In this document: positions 53,026 through 61,969 of the stretch, one piece after another
Numbering within the stretch: the first letter of the stretch is position 1
Layout: the number at the start of each line of letters is the position of its first letter
DNA from: Bacteriovorax sp037444575
Lineage (GTDB): Bacteria > Bdellovibrionota > Bacteriovoracia > Bacteriovoracales > Bacteriovoracaceae
NCBI GenBank assembly: GCA_037444575.1
Contig: JBBIME010000004.1
Location: 310,001 to 374,000, forward strand
DNA length: 64,000 nt
Direction: 5' to 3'
Notes under the pieces: model-generated
What the model saw: the letters and a program-made list of their open reading frames with translations, nothing else
Database searches by the model: none
What the model was told of the DNA's origin: nothing
Made by a program: the position numbers and the translations under genes

Positions 53026-54111
53026 TTAAGATTTCTGAGCAATCTTCTCAGAAATTTTCTTTTTTAGATCCTCAAGGAATTGCTGACTAGGTTTACGATT
53101 AAACTTTTTTTCTATGTCGGGAACATAAATTGGTTTGTAGTCAGTAAAATATCTTTTTTTAGTTTCTTCTACTCGACTTAATCTATCTGTAAAATCTTGG
53201 GCCTTAATGGTTTTATCTTTCTGTGCTTTCTTAAGCCCTTCTAGACCTAAGATGGCCTCTTCCATATCACGATACTCAACTAAATCACTCCCTGCTCTAA
53301 TGGCCATCATCGCAGCTTCCCCTGTTCCTCTATGATCAGTGATAGCCTTCATCTGCATATCATCAGAGAGAATGAGTCCCTTAAATTTTAACTCGTGTCT
53401 CAAAATTCTATGGGCCTCGGGAGAAAGTGAACATGGGAGATTTGGATCGATATCTTCAACAATTATATGGGCCATCATAATGATATCAACTCTGGCCTTT
53501 ATCGCTTTTATGAACGGCTGGAATTCTTCTGCTTTAATTTGCTCAAGTGATTTTTTTACAATTGGTAAATCAACATGGGAGTCTTTCGTTGTATTCCCGT
53601 GCCCCGGAAAATGTTTTGCACATGAAAGAATGCCATTTGTTTGAAATCCTCGAATCATAGAGGAAATAAATTTAGAAACAGCTTCATGTTCAGTTCCAAA
53701 AGCTCGATCCCAGATAACTTTATTTTGCTCGTTATTCCAGATATCGCAGACTGGAGCGAGGTTCAAATTAACTCCGCAAGCGAGAAGTTCTTCTGACATG
53801 ATTGTTGCCACATCAAAAAACAATTTTGGTGAATCAAGACGAGCGATATCAAGCATTGGTGGAAATTGAGTAAAATGCGTTTTAAATCTTACAACTCTTC
53901 CCCCTTCATGATCAGTCGCTATAAAAAGAGGATACTCTTTTCTTAACATCTGAATGCTATTAACCAATTCCGCTAATTGAGCTGGAGATTCATAATTTTT
54001 ACTAAATAAAATGACTCCACCAATATCTTCTTTTTCGATAAACTTTTTTTCTTCTTCAGTGAGAGTAAGTCCACTGACACCTGTAAAAACTAATTGTCCT
54101 AATTGAGTCAT
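53026..54111 (-). CDS. nagZ: Beta-N-acetylhexosaminidase NagZ (GH3)
   Basis: A 361-residue glycoside hydrolase family 3 enzyme that removes GlcNAc from muropeptides. The GH3 pattern is intact: ATDHEGGRVVRFK, then CAKHFPGHGNTTKDSHVDLP with the catalytic His loop, IIMMAHIIVEDID and LSDDMQMKAI with the nucleophile Asp. No signal peptide, so it is cytoplasmic as in E. coli. It is 12 nt downstream of the peptide-type permease genes. Together with the GlcNAc operon it forms a recycling route. Confidence 0.93.
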   Translation of the reverse strand: MTQLGQLVFTGVSGLTLTEEEKKFIEKEDIGGVILFSKNYESPAQLAELVNSIQMLRKEYPLFIATDHEGGRVVRFKTHFTQFPPMLDIARLDSPKLFFDVATIMSEELLACGVNLNLAPVCDIWNNEQNKVIWDRAFGTEHEAVSKFISSMIRGFQTNGILSCAKHFPGHGNTTKDSHVDLPIVKKSLEQIKAEEFQPFIKAIKARVDIIMMAHIIVEDIDPNLPCSLSPEAHRILRHELKFKGLILSDDMQMKAITDHRGTGEAAMMAIRAGSDLVEYRDMEEAILGLEGLKKAQKDKTIKAQDFTDRLSRVEETKKRYFTDYKPIYVPDIEKKFNRKPSQQFLEDLKKKISEKIAQKS

Positions 54112-54123
54112 AAAATCCTTATT

Positions 54124-54957
54124 TTATTTTTCATTTGGGTCTAAATAATCTCTTAAACCATCACCCAACAAATTTAAACCAATAATTAAGCCGGCCATAG
54201 TAATACTTAAAATTATCGCAACATGAGGAGCTTCCAACAAGACTGTTTTGGCCCCCGAAAGCAATGATCCCCAAGAATACGGACTTGCTCCGAGTCCCAA
54301 GAAACCTAATGCTGATTCACTAATTATAACTCCACTTATTCCTAATACCATATTTACAATCATGACAGGTAAAATTGCCGGAATAATTAATTTAAAAAAT
54401 AATCTTATCTCACCAATTCCAATTGCGCGTGCGCTTTCTACATAAGAAAGAGCTAGTACTCGCTTAGCTTCACCTCTAGCTATTTTGGCATATCCTGACC
54501 AGCCTGTAATGATAAGGGCAAAAATCAAACCCTGCATCGATTGTCCGGTGACGGCCATAATCATGATTGCAATTAAAATACCTGGAAAAATAAAAATTAA
54601 ATTAATAAGTAGATCAAATATTAGTTTGGGCCTTCCAGGAAACTTTACCGCTAAATATCCGATCAAAATTCCGATTGCTGCTGTAGATGAGGTGACTATT
54701 AAGGAAATGCTTAGAGAGTACCCCAATCCTGCTGACAAAACCTCTAGCAGTGATCTTCCTAATAAATCGGCTCCCAAAAAAAGACCTTTAGAAAAAGGTA
54801 GAGCTAATTCTAAGCGCATATCAAGCTCTGGAGTATAAGGCTTGACCAGCGTTCCTCTTAAAAAATATTTATAAACAAGCCAGCTGATCGCCCACAGAAA
54901 ATAAAAAGAGAGAATCCCAAGGCCCCATTTCATTTCCTTTGTCATTTTTTTAGTCAT
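54124..54957 (-). CDS. ABC transporter permease, DppC/OppC type
   Basis: A 277-residue inner-membrane permease with about six helices. The N-terminal periplasmic loop and the phrase KGLFLGADLLGRSLLEVLSAG are typical of DppC. The cytoplasmic EAA loop is ESARAIGIGEIRLFFKLIIP. It overlaps DppB by 4 nt. No binding protein or ATPase is adjacent, so those subunits must be encoded elsewhere. Muropeptides are a reasonable guess for the substrate, given nagZ downstream. Confidence 0.88.
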   Translation of the reverse strand: MTKKMTKEMKWGLGILSFYFLWAISWLVYKYFLRGTLVKPYTPELDMRLELALPFSKGLFLGADLLGRSLLEVLSAGLGYSLSISLIVTSSTAAIGILIGYLAVKFPGRPKLIFDLLINLIFIFPGILIAIMIMAVTGQSMQGLIFALIITGWSGYAKIARGEAKRVLALSYVESARAIGIGEIRLFFKLIIPAILPVMIVNMVLGISGVIISESALGFLGLGASPYSWGSLLSGAKTVLLEAPHVAIILSITMAGLIIGLNLLGDGLRDYLDPNEK

Positions 54958-55865
54958 GACTGAGTCCTTGGATCAATTTTTTCATTGATAAAATCAATAA
55001 GAAAATAAATCAGCATGTACGTTATCGTTGAATAAACAATAACCCCTTGAACGATGGGATAATCTCTATTTTGAATTCCATCAAAAAGAAGAGAACCCAT
55101 TCCAGGAATATCAAAGATAGTTTCTGTTATCATCGTACCTGCAATAACAACAGAAAGTTGAATGGCCACAACATTTAGAATTGTCGGAAGACATACTTTT
55201 AAAATGCGAAGTAGAATTGCTATTTCGCTTAAACCTTTTGATCGGGTTACAATAACCCATTGTCCGCTTGCTTCCTCTAAGTATTTATTGCGAGTCACTC
55301 GCATGATAACAGCAGAGAGAGGAATTACCAGAGTTAGGACGGGAAGAAAAAGATGTTTTAAACTCCCCCATTCAGAAACAGGGAAAAGATTCAACTTGAT
55401 TGAAAAAAAGTAAACGAGAAGTGGTGCTAATGAGAAAATCGGAAAAGATAAAGCAAAGAGTGAAATGAATCGCGAGAATTTATCAAAGCTTTTATTCTTT
55501 TTAAATCCTGCCCACATCCCCAAAAACGTTCCAATAAAAGCAGAGAGCGTCACTGATATACTTGCTAGTACTATTGTTGGTTTCATTCTTTCCTGAAGAA
55601 GCACCTTAACATCTTTGGAACCAAAGATAGACTGTCCCATATTCCCTCTACTCATTTCTTTAAGGTAGAGTTTATATTGAGAAAACAGAGGAAGATCTAA
55701 TCCTAATTGGTGTTTAAGTTTTACAATTTCGTCTTGAGTTGCCCTTTGTCCCAAAATTGTTTCAACTGGATCGCCCGGGGAGAGACGAATAACAAAAAAA
55801 ATTGCAGTTACTGCTACAAATATGGTGAGGAAAGCATAAAGAAATTTATTGATCAATTTACTCAA
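54954..55865 (-). CDS. ABC transporter permease, DppB/OppB type
   Basis: A 303-residue permease beginning with the usual first helix and FFVIRLSPGDPVETILG, then QLGLDLPLFSQY. The EAA loop reads TRSKGLSEIAILLRILKVCL (EAA, G and hydrophobic positions kept). The C-terminal DIPGMGSLLFDGIQNRDYPI motif is a DppB hallmark. Pairs with the DppC gene. It overlaps the lipoprotein gene upstream by 8 nt. Confidence 0.9.
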   Translation of the reverse strand: MSKLINKFLYAFLTIFVAVTAIFFVIRLSPGDPVETILGQRATQDEIVKLKHQLGLDLPLFSQYKLYLKEMSRGNMGQSIFGSKDVKVLLQERMKPTIVLASISVTLSAFIGTFLGMWAGFKKNKSFDKFSRFISLFALSFPIFSLAPLLVYFFSIKLNLFPVSEWGSLKHLFLPVLTLVIPLSAVIMRVTRNKYLEEASGQWVIVTRSKGLSEIAILLRILKVCLPTILNVVAIQLSVVIAGTMITETIFDIPGMGSLLFDGIQNRDYPIVQGVIVYSTITYMLIYFLIDFINEKIDPRTQS

Positions 55866-56694
55866 TACTTCCTCCGGCCCCCTTCAATTCATCACTTGAA
55901 TCATCTGCTGATTTTTTAGCAAGCTTGCTCACCATCGAAATTCCCTGCGAAACCCAAAACATTTTTTTCATATGTAGCTTTTCATCTATGATAAAAAATA
56001 TCGATTGCCCTGCTACTTTTAAATTAAATTTAAATTCTCCTTCCTTCGTTTTCCCTTCGTATTCAAATTGGGCCTTTGAAAAAAGTGATGCCGGAAAATC
56101 TGAAAAGGTTTCGTTTAGATAGGGATATCCCTCCCAAATGACATAGAAATTCATGGTGCCAGTTTCTTTTTTAATAGCTGTATCTAAAAAGCCTGTGGTT
56201 TTAGCACACTCTATAACTTGAGAAAAATAACAATAAAGGGCCTTTGTACTTGGAAGTTTGATTTGCTTTGTCCCATTCCATTGCGGTTCTGGACTTACCA
56301 TTCTTAGGTCGATTGCTTTTTTTGCAGGATTCATTTTAAGTTCTGAAAAATATCTTTTCCCACCAAACCATACATTATATTGAGAAATCTTAGGCCGTAA
56401 GATTGCCATCTTTTTTACACTTCCCAAATCAGAAAGAACGATGCTTTGTTCGAGAATATTATCAGTGTCCTTTCCCGGGATTTCGAGTGAGCGTTTAGAA
56501 TAGAATGTGTTTTCTTTTTTGCTTTTATTAAACCCTGATGAGATTCTGACAACAAACTGCCCATTTTTATCAGTATAAGAAAATCGCTCTTCTCCTCTGG
56601 CCAATTCTTTTTTTAAAGTTTTCGCTCCCTTGGTTGTCGAGCAAGAGGATAAGAAAACAATAAATAATAAACAGAGATAAAATGCTCTATTCAT
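55858..56694 (-). CDS. Lipoprotein of unknown function
   Basis: A 278-residue protein with a lipoprotein signal (LCLLFIVFLSSC) acylated on Cys18 or so. The mature part is beta-rich with many Lys and few motifs; it has two further Cys (ALYCYFSQVIECAK). Overlaps of 8 nt on both sides tie it to the PilZ gene and DppB. It could be a periplasmic or outer-membrane partner of the permeases, but that is only context. Confidence 0.65.
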   Translation of the reverse strand: MNRAFYLCLLFIVFLSSCSTTKGAKTLKKELARGEERFSYTDKNGQFVVRISSGFNKSKKENTFYSKRSLEIPGKDTDNILEQSIVLSDLGSVKKMAILRPKISQYNVWFGGKRYFSELKMNPAKKAIDLRMVSPEPQWNGTKQIKLPSTKALYCYFSQVIECAKTTGFLDTAIKKETGTMNFYVIWEGYPYLNETFSDFPASLFSKAQFEYEGKTKEGEFKFNLKVAGQSIFFIIDEKLHMKKMFWVSQGISMVSKLAKKSADDSSDELKGAGGSIE

Positions 56695-57571
56695 TCTTTA
56701 TAAACTCTTCAAATTCTTTTTGATAATTAACTAAATCAACAGTAATACCAGAAACATCCTCAATCTTTCTCTTAAGACTTGGGCTGTGTTTAAAATGGAT
56801 TCCTACTTTAAACATCGGAACACCTGAGAATTGAGCATTGATATAATTCATTTTATAAACAATTGATGCTTCTTCGACATTAAAAACTTGAGTTTCAAAA
56901 TTGAGAACAAGTGAAAAACTTTTATTTTCTAAAGGATCCAAAATGAGTTCCTTTTCTTTTGCACTGGCAAAAAAACTAAGACCATTTGATGAGAGGTCTT
57001 CAACTCTAAAGCCGGCCAACTCATCTTCATCACCCATCTCGAGATCAGAGGCCATGGCGGCTATTTTATTTTTTTGAATATTATCAATCTCTGAAAAAAA
57101 ATCTCGGCTCTTTTGCTCGGCTTTGTTGAAAAAAATCACATTCGCTTTGGATGCCTTTTGAAATTTTAGATAAGCATAAACATCATACGCTGGATAAGTG
57201 AGAAGACGTTCACGCGAACGTTTTTCAACTCTGAAGCATTCTTCGTTGAGTTCAAACGTAAGTTCCTTTGTATCTTCAGCTTGTTCAATAACTTTTCCTC
57301 TTAAAAAATATTCTATTTCATTAAGAGTAAAATTAAGGCAGATTGACTCTCCATGTATGCGGATGGGTATATCTGTTTTTTCGAGTGTCAAATAAATGCG
57401 ATTTTGAACGACGAAATTTTTTGCTCTTCCCTCAAAATAGCGAGGAGAAGTCTTCCAAAAAATCACTCGGTCATGATTAGAAACTAAAAGAGCTATCTTA
57501 GACGATAGCTCTTGTGAGGTAAGTTTTATAAAATTAATTTTTGGGCGTGAGCCTTCTGAGCTTTCCACCAT
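56687..57571 (-). CDS. PilZ-like c-di-GMP binding protein
   Basis: A 294-residue protein in two parts. Residues of about 20-120 resemble the YcgR-type N-terminal beta domain. After it, RVEKRSRERLLTYP carries the RxxxR motif, and VEDLSSNGLSFF carries D-x-S-x-x-G; these two bind c-di-GMP in PilZ domains. The gap between them is wider than usual because of a Lys/Glu/Asp insertion. It lies 19 nt after mreB, so it may link c-di-GMP level to cell shape or wall growth. Confidence 0.7.
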   Translation of the reverse strand: MVESSEGSRPKINFIKLTSQELSSKIALLVSNHDRVIFWKTSPRYFEGRAKNFVVQNRIYLTLEKTDIPIRIHGESICLNFTLNEIEYFLRGKVIEQAEDTKELTFELNEECFRVEKRSRERLLTYPAYDVYAYLKFQKASKANVIFFNKAEQKSRDFFSEIDNIQKNKIAAMASDLEMGDEDELAGFRVEDLSSNGLSFFASAKEKELILDPLENKSFSLVLNFETQVFNVEEASIVYKMNYINAQFSGVPMFKVGIHFKHSPSLKRKIEDVSGITVDLVNYQKEFEEFIKNE

Positions 57572-57590
57572 GAAAGCACCTTCAAAAAAA

Positions 57591-58625
57591 TTAGCTAATT
57601 GTTACTTGTCTTAAAAGTTCTAGAGATTCAAGAACTTTTCCGCATCCTCTTACAACGCATGTAAGTGGATCTTCTGCAATTGAAACAGGTAGACCTGTTT
57701 TTTCTTTAATAAGAACATCAAGGTTAGCTAGAAGAGCTCCACCACCAGCTAAAATGATTCCGTTATCCACGATATCTGCTGCTAGTTCCGGAGGAGTTTT
57801 TTCAAGTGAAATTTTAATTGCTTCAACAACTTCTGAAACAGGATCTGCAAGGGCATCTCTGATTTCATCACTAGTAACTTCGATAATTTTTGGAGCTCCT
57901 GCAATCAGGTCGCGTCCTTTTACTTCATAAGTTTTAACTTCATCATCGAATGGATAAGCGTTTCCGATCGCAAGTTTAATTGCTTCAGCTGTTCTTTCCC
58001 CGATTAGAAGAGAGTATTTTTTCTTGATGTACGAAGCGATTGCTTCATCAAATTTATCACCAGCTACTCGAACTGATTTTGAATAAACAATACCACCGAG
58101 GGAGATGACGGCAACTTCCGTTGTTCCCCCACCGATATCAACAATCATATTTCCTGATGGTTCAGTGATTGGAAGTCCAGCTCCGATAGCTGCAGCCATT
58201 GGTTCTTCAATCAAATAAACTTCACGAGCTCCTGCTTGTTCAGCAGATTCTTTTACAGCGCGTTTTTCAACCTGTGTAATTCCAAAAGGAATACAGATAA
58301 CAATTCTTGGCTTAATTAGCTTTGAGCCAGTTAATGATTTTTGAATGAAATATCTAATCATCGCTTGAGTGACTTCAAAGTCAGCGATAACTCCATCCTT
58401 AACTGGTCTGATTGCCTTAATTGATCCAGGCGTTCTCCCAAGCATGTCTTTTGCTTCTTTACCAACAGCAAGAACTCTATTTGATCCTTTTGGCCCCTGG
58501 TGAACAGCAACAACTGAAGGTTCATTTACGATAATGCCTCTGTCTTTTGCATAAACTAAACAGTTTGCAGTACCGAGATCGATTGCCAAGTCGTTTGAAA
58601 ACCAGTCTAAAACTCTTTTAAACAT
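57591..58625 (-). CDS. mreB: Rod-shape protein MreB
   Basis: A 344-residue actin homolog that guides cell-wall elongation at the inner membrane. It starts with the short amphipathic segment MFKRVLDWF, then phosphate-1 AIDLGTANCLVY, phosphate-2 IVDIGGGTTEVAVISLGG, the connect and the adenosine motif GIILAGGGALLANLD. Length and order are canonical. mreC, mreD and rodA are not adjacent; instead amn precedes and a PilZ gene follows. Confidence 0.97.
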   Translation of the reverse strand: MFKRVLDWFSNDLAIDLGTANCLVYAKDRGIIVNEPSVVAVHQGPKGSNRVLAVGKEAKDMLGRTPGSIKAIRPVKDGVIADFEVTQAMIRYFIQKSLTGSKLIKPRIVICIPFGITQVEKRAVKESAEQAGAREVYLIEEPMAAAIGAGLPITEPSGNMIVDIGGGTTEVAVISLGGIVYSKSVRVAGDKFDEAIASYIKKKYSLLIGERTAEAIKLAIGNAYPFDDEVKTYEVKGRDLIAGAPKIIEVTSDEIRDALADPVSEVVEAIKISLEKTPPELAADIVDNGIILAGGGALLANLDVLIKEKTGLPVSIAEDPLTCVVRGCGKVLESLELLRQVTIS

Positions 58626-58648
58626 GAATATATTCCTTCCTTAGTTTA

Positions 58649-59587
58649 CTACCATTGATAGTGTCGTATCGCTTCCCCTCTCTCTGCGATATCTGCCATA
58701 GCTTCAATACCAAGTTCAATATGAACATCGGTAAATTTTCTAAAAACTGCTTTGGCCGACTGCTTAGTCTTAATCCCACCACGTTTTAATGGATGGTCAG
58801 AAATAAGAAGAAGAGCTCCAATATTTACTTTACTCACAAAACAAGAAACAAAAAGAGCGGCAGTTTCCATCTCTACTGCGAGCACTCTTTCCTCTAATAA
58901 ATTTAATTTAAAACGGTCATCAAATTCCCAGAAGCGATAATCTGTTGAATGAATCGTTCCCGTTCTATAATCCAATCCATGTTCAACTAAAATTTGAGAA
59001 ACAAATTTTTGAACCTTGAATGTTGGCAATGCCGGAACTTGTTCTGGAAGAAAATGTTGTGTGACTCCCTCGCCTCTAATTGAAGCGATCGGAAGAACAA
59101 AATCTCCCACTTCAAGTGATGGGTGAACGCCACCAGCTAACCCCAAAAACAAAACTGCTTTTGGCTCAACTACCGCCAATAACTCTCCAATGAGAGCGGC
59201 CATAGCTGATCCTACACCAAATTCAATGATGGTTACTTGGGCCTTCGCAGAAGACGAAGCCTTAAAGGCTGACCCTTGAGTGTAATAACTATCAGGAAGA
59301 AGAGCATTAAACCTTTCAACATAGTAATGGAAGTTAGTGAGAATAATTTGCTTTTGGAAATCTTTGATTTCGTGACCAGTGTAGCGCTCAAGCATATCTA
59401 GAGCGATTTTTCTCTTTTCTTCATTGCCGTGAATTCTACGCTCGCGCAATTTCTTTTTGAGGTCTTCAATTTCCTTTAAGACCTCTACGCGTTTTGTAGC
59501 GCTTGCAGCACTTTGGGCAGCAGGCGTTTTTTTACGCGATTTTTTTTGCGCTGCTTTTTTTAACGCAGGCTTTTTAGCAACACTCAT
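58649..59587 (-). CDS. AMP nucleosidase (Amn-like) with basic N-terminal tail
   Basis: About 312 residues. The core has a nucleoside-phosphorylase fold: IIEFGVGSAMAALIGELLAV, LFLGLAGGVHPSLEVGDFVL, VTQHFLPEQVPALP, the EMETAALF purine/ribose motif and LLISDHPLKRGG, which matches the AMP nucleosidase branch (AMP to adenine plus ribose-5-P). It lacks the long N-terminal domain of E. coli Amn and has a Lys/Ala-rich tail of about 35 residues instead. The ATG at 59587 has GGA upstream; a TTG at 59599 is in frame. It precedes mreB by 23 nt. Confidence 0.85.
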   Translation of the reverse strand: MSVAKKPALKKAAQKKSRKKTPAAQSAASATKRVEVLKEIEDLKKKLRERRIHGNEEKRKIALDMLERYTGHEIKDFQKQIILTNFHYYVERFNALLPDSYYTQGSAFKASSSAKAQVTIIEFGVGSAMAALIGELLAVVEPKAVLFLGLAGGVHPSLEVGDFVLPIASIRGEGVTQHFLPEQVPALPTFKVQKFVSQILVEHGLDYRTGTIHSTDYRFWEFDDRFKLNLLEERVLAVEMETAALFVSCFVSKVNIGALLLISDHPLKRGGIKTKQSAKAVFRKFTDVHIELGIEAMADIAERGEAIRHYQW

Positions 59588-59733
59588 TGTTAATTCCAAT
59601 ATCTAAAATAAACTAAATCGTTTCTATTAAAATTTATCATTTCACTTAATCTGACACAACAATTAAATACTAGATTTCTCTTGATGTTTTGATAGTATAG
59701 TGACCTTGAATAATAACTGACCAAAAAGGATGA

Positions 59734-59844
59734 ATGATCATGGGCCAAGGTAGAAAAGCAAGCGAACTAAAAATGAAAAGAAAAACTGCTCAAGCAAAGA
59801 AAAAACTAAGAATCAAAAAGAAAATTGCTGCTGCTAAAAAATAG
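59734..59844 (+). CDS. Small very basic protein, 36 residues
   Basis: An ORF with a good ribosome site (AAGGA at 59726-59730). It starts at ATG 59734 or, two codons later, at 59740 (MGQGRKASELKMKRKT). About 16 of 36 residues are Lys or Arg and there are no aromatic residues. It looks like an RNA- or ribosome-binding peptide; the MGxG start faintly recalls bTHX, but that is not a firm match. It stands alone on the plus strand between two minus-strand genes and is followed by a strong hairpin. A TTGATA/TAATAA pair (59689-59716) is a weak promoter candidate. Confidence 0.55.
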   Translation: MIMGQGRKASELKMKRKTAQAKKKLRIKKKIAAAKK

Positions 59845-59865
59845 TTTGCGCTAAAAAATTATTTC

Positions 59866-59896
59866 CAATTGCCCGACTAATCCAGTCGGGCAATTG
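59866..59896. terminator. Terminator hairpin shared by the basic mini-gene and the LpoA-like gene
   Basis: A perfect 13-bp stem (caattgcccgact / agtcgggcaattg) with a 5-nt loop between convergent genes. On the minus strand a T-rich run follows; on the plus strand no T tract does. Confidence 0.75.
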
Positions 59897-59910
59897 AAGT
59901 AACCTATTAA

Positions 59911-61875
59911 TTATAGACTCTCTACGCCTTCGCGTTTGATCTTAAAAGTGGCCATATCCTTTACCCAGATATCTTCATCCAATTTCCACAACCCACTCTC
60001 TCCTTGAATACTCGCTTTCTTTTCAAGTGCCAGGTCTAGATCAGAACGAGTGCTTATTGCTGGGTCTGCCTCAACGATATTTGAGACAATCTTTAAAGCA
60101 TCATAGGAAATTGTTTCCACAAATTTTGGCTGTCTGTTAAATTTCACCGCAAATTTTTGGGTAAAAGCTGTTTCATTTGGTGAAAGTGACTCGTCCATGA
60201 AGAAAACATTTCCATACCTGTACCCTTCATTGGTCATCAGCTCAGATCTCCAACTTGGCACTCCCACATAACTTAAATTGAAAGCATCGAAGTAATTAAA
60301 GTTTGGCAGAATTTGAACAACTTCTTTTGGAAGTCCTGGTACAAAAACCCAATCAAAATCAATCTGAGGTTGAAGGTTTTGCAAGCGTTTAATGCTTTTG
60401 TTTTTTTCAAGATTAGCGATGTCGTTAACAATCGCAGCTTCTTCTTCTCTTTCACGAGTAAATTTGATCCCCAGTAAATTTTTAACAGGGTCTCTAAAGT
60501 CAGTTGCATTTCTATCGTAGGAAATCATCCCAGTCACATCGAGATTTTGTTTTTTGGAACGTCTCCAAAATTCATTAGCGTAGGCTTCACCCAATTCATT
60601 TTTTGGATAAATAATGGCTGGACGTTTTCCTAATTTTGAAATCATCTTTTGAGAAAATAATTGGTTCACTTGTGATTCAATTGAAGCTGGCACCTCAATT
60701 AACAAATGATTTTTTTCTTCCTTTGGTAAAGTTACCGGAGAAAGAGAAATAAAAAGAACACCGTGCTTTTTTGCTTCTAGATATTCTTTTGTTGCTGATG
60801 CCGGAACAAGTCCACCAATGACAGCAGAAACATTGTTGACCTCAATTAAATCCTTAACCGCAAAAGAAGCTGTCGCTGCAGATCCTTGGGTGTCTTTCAT
60901 TTCCACACGATATTTTTTAGATGGGTCAGCGCTTAATTCCTCTAGAGCAACATCAATACCAGCTAGCGCTCTTTCTCCCAATGACTTTCTCTCGCCACTT
61001 AGAGGCAGCGCAATCCCTACATAACGAAGATCAATTTTTACATTATCGTTTCCACTTCTAACACCAAGGTTTTTAAGAAGAGACATAACGTCGTTGTTGT
61101 TTCCGTAACGTTTCTCAATCCATGCTGAGTAGTCTGCTACTTTTTCTTTATTACCTTCTTTAAAAGCAATTTCAGCTTCTCTAAAAGCTAAGTAAGGCAC
61201 TGCTAAGTTTTTTTCTTGATCGAACTCTTCTAATAAACGAACTCGCTCCGTAGGAGTCAGTTTAAAAAACAATCCCTCTGCTTGTGTATATCTCTCTTCC
61301 GTTTTTAAATCGGCAATAGATTTTTTATCTTCCAAAGATCTGATTAACGCCACTAAGCTCTGTTCTTTTTTCCCAAGTTGCTCAGAAAGGAGCGCGTATA
61401 ATTGATGGTATTTTTTTGCTTCGTTGTCTTGTAAATTTCTAAAATCGGCCAACGACAATGTAGCAAGCGCCTTATCGTTTTGGTTCATTTTATAGTAGGC
61501 GCTTCCGAGGTTTAAATAAATTTGCGCCTCAAGAGAAGGATCTTCTTTTGAAAGAGCTAATGCTTCTTCGAAATTCTTGGCAGATCCTTCATAATTTTTC
61601 TTAGAAAAATTAATGACCCCTGTAAGGTTTTTTACTGTACTTCTTTCAGGTAAACTAAGACCTTCTTCTTTGATTGCTGCCAAATCCTTTAGGGCAATAT
61701 CAGACTTACCTTGACGAAATTTTTCTTTGATCACATTCATTTTTTGCAAAAATGTCTGCTTATATAATTTAGAGGTATCCACCTTTTCAGCAAGTTTTCT
61801 CTCTGGCGTGATCATCTTTACGCCTGAGCAGGCCGATAAGCTAACAACTAGTAAAATGAGAATAAATGATTTCAT
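59911..61875 (-). CDS. Penicillin-binding-protein activator LpoA-like lipoprotein
   Basis: A 654-residue lipoprotein (signal ending VVSLSAC). Residues of about 35-280 form TPR-like helices (AQIYLNLGSAYYKMNQNDKA). The C-terminal 370 residues are a type 1 periplasmic-binding fold (YVGIALPLSGERKSLGERAL, then AVIGGLVPASATKEYLEAKK), as in LpoA and YraM, which stimulate PBP1A from the outer membrane. A branched-chain amino acid binding role is less likely because of the TPR part and lipid anchor. An AAGGAA site precedes the ATG. Confidence 0.82.
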   Translation of the reverse strand: MKSFILILLVVSLSACSGVKMITPERKLAEKVDTSKLYKQTFLQKMNVIKEKFRQGKSDIALKDLAAIKEEGLSLPERSTVKNLTGVINFSKKNYEGSAKNFEEALALSKEDPSLEAQIYLNLGSAYYKMNQNDKALATLSLADFRNLQDNEAKKYHQLYALLSEQLGKKEQSLVALIRSLEDKKSIADLKTEERYTQAEGLFFKLTPTERVRLLEEFDQEKNLAVPYLAFREAEIAFKEGNKEKVADYSAWIEKRYGNNNDVMSLLKNLGVRSGNDNVKIDLRYVGIALPLSGERKSLGERALAGIDVALEELSADPSKKYRVEMKDTQGSAATASFAVKDLIEVNNVSAVIGGLVPASATKEYLEAKKHGVLFISLSPVTLPKEEKNHLLIEVPASIESQVNQLFSQKMISKLGKRPAIIYPKNELGEAYANEFWRRSKKQNLDVTGMISYDRNATDFRDPVKNLLGIKFTREREEEAAIVNDIANLEKNKSIKRLQNLQPQIDFDWVFVPGLPKEVVQILPNFNYFDAFNLSYVGVPSWRSELMTNEGYRYGNVFFMDESLSPNETAFTQKFAVKFNRQPKFVETISYDALKIVSNIVEADPAISTRSDLDLALEKKASIQGESGLWKLDEDIWVKDMATFKIKREGVESL

Positions 61876-61969
61876 AGTATTTCCTTAAGAAGTAATTGCT
61901 AACATTCTACCAAGCCCAAGCGCTTAATAAAAGAGGCTTAACTTAACCTAATACTCGACCATATTACTC

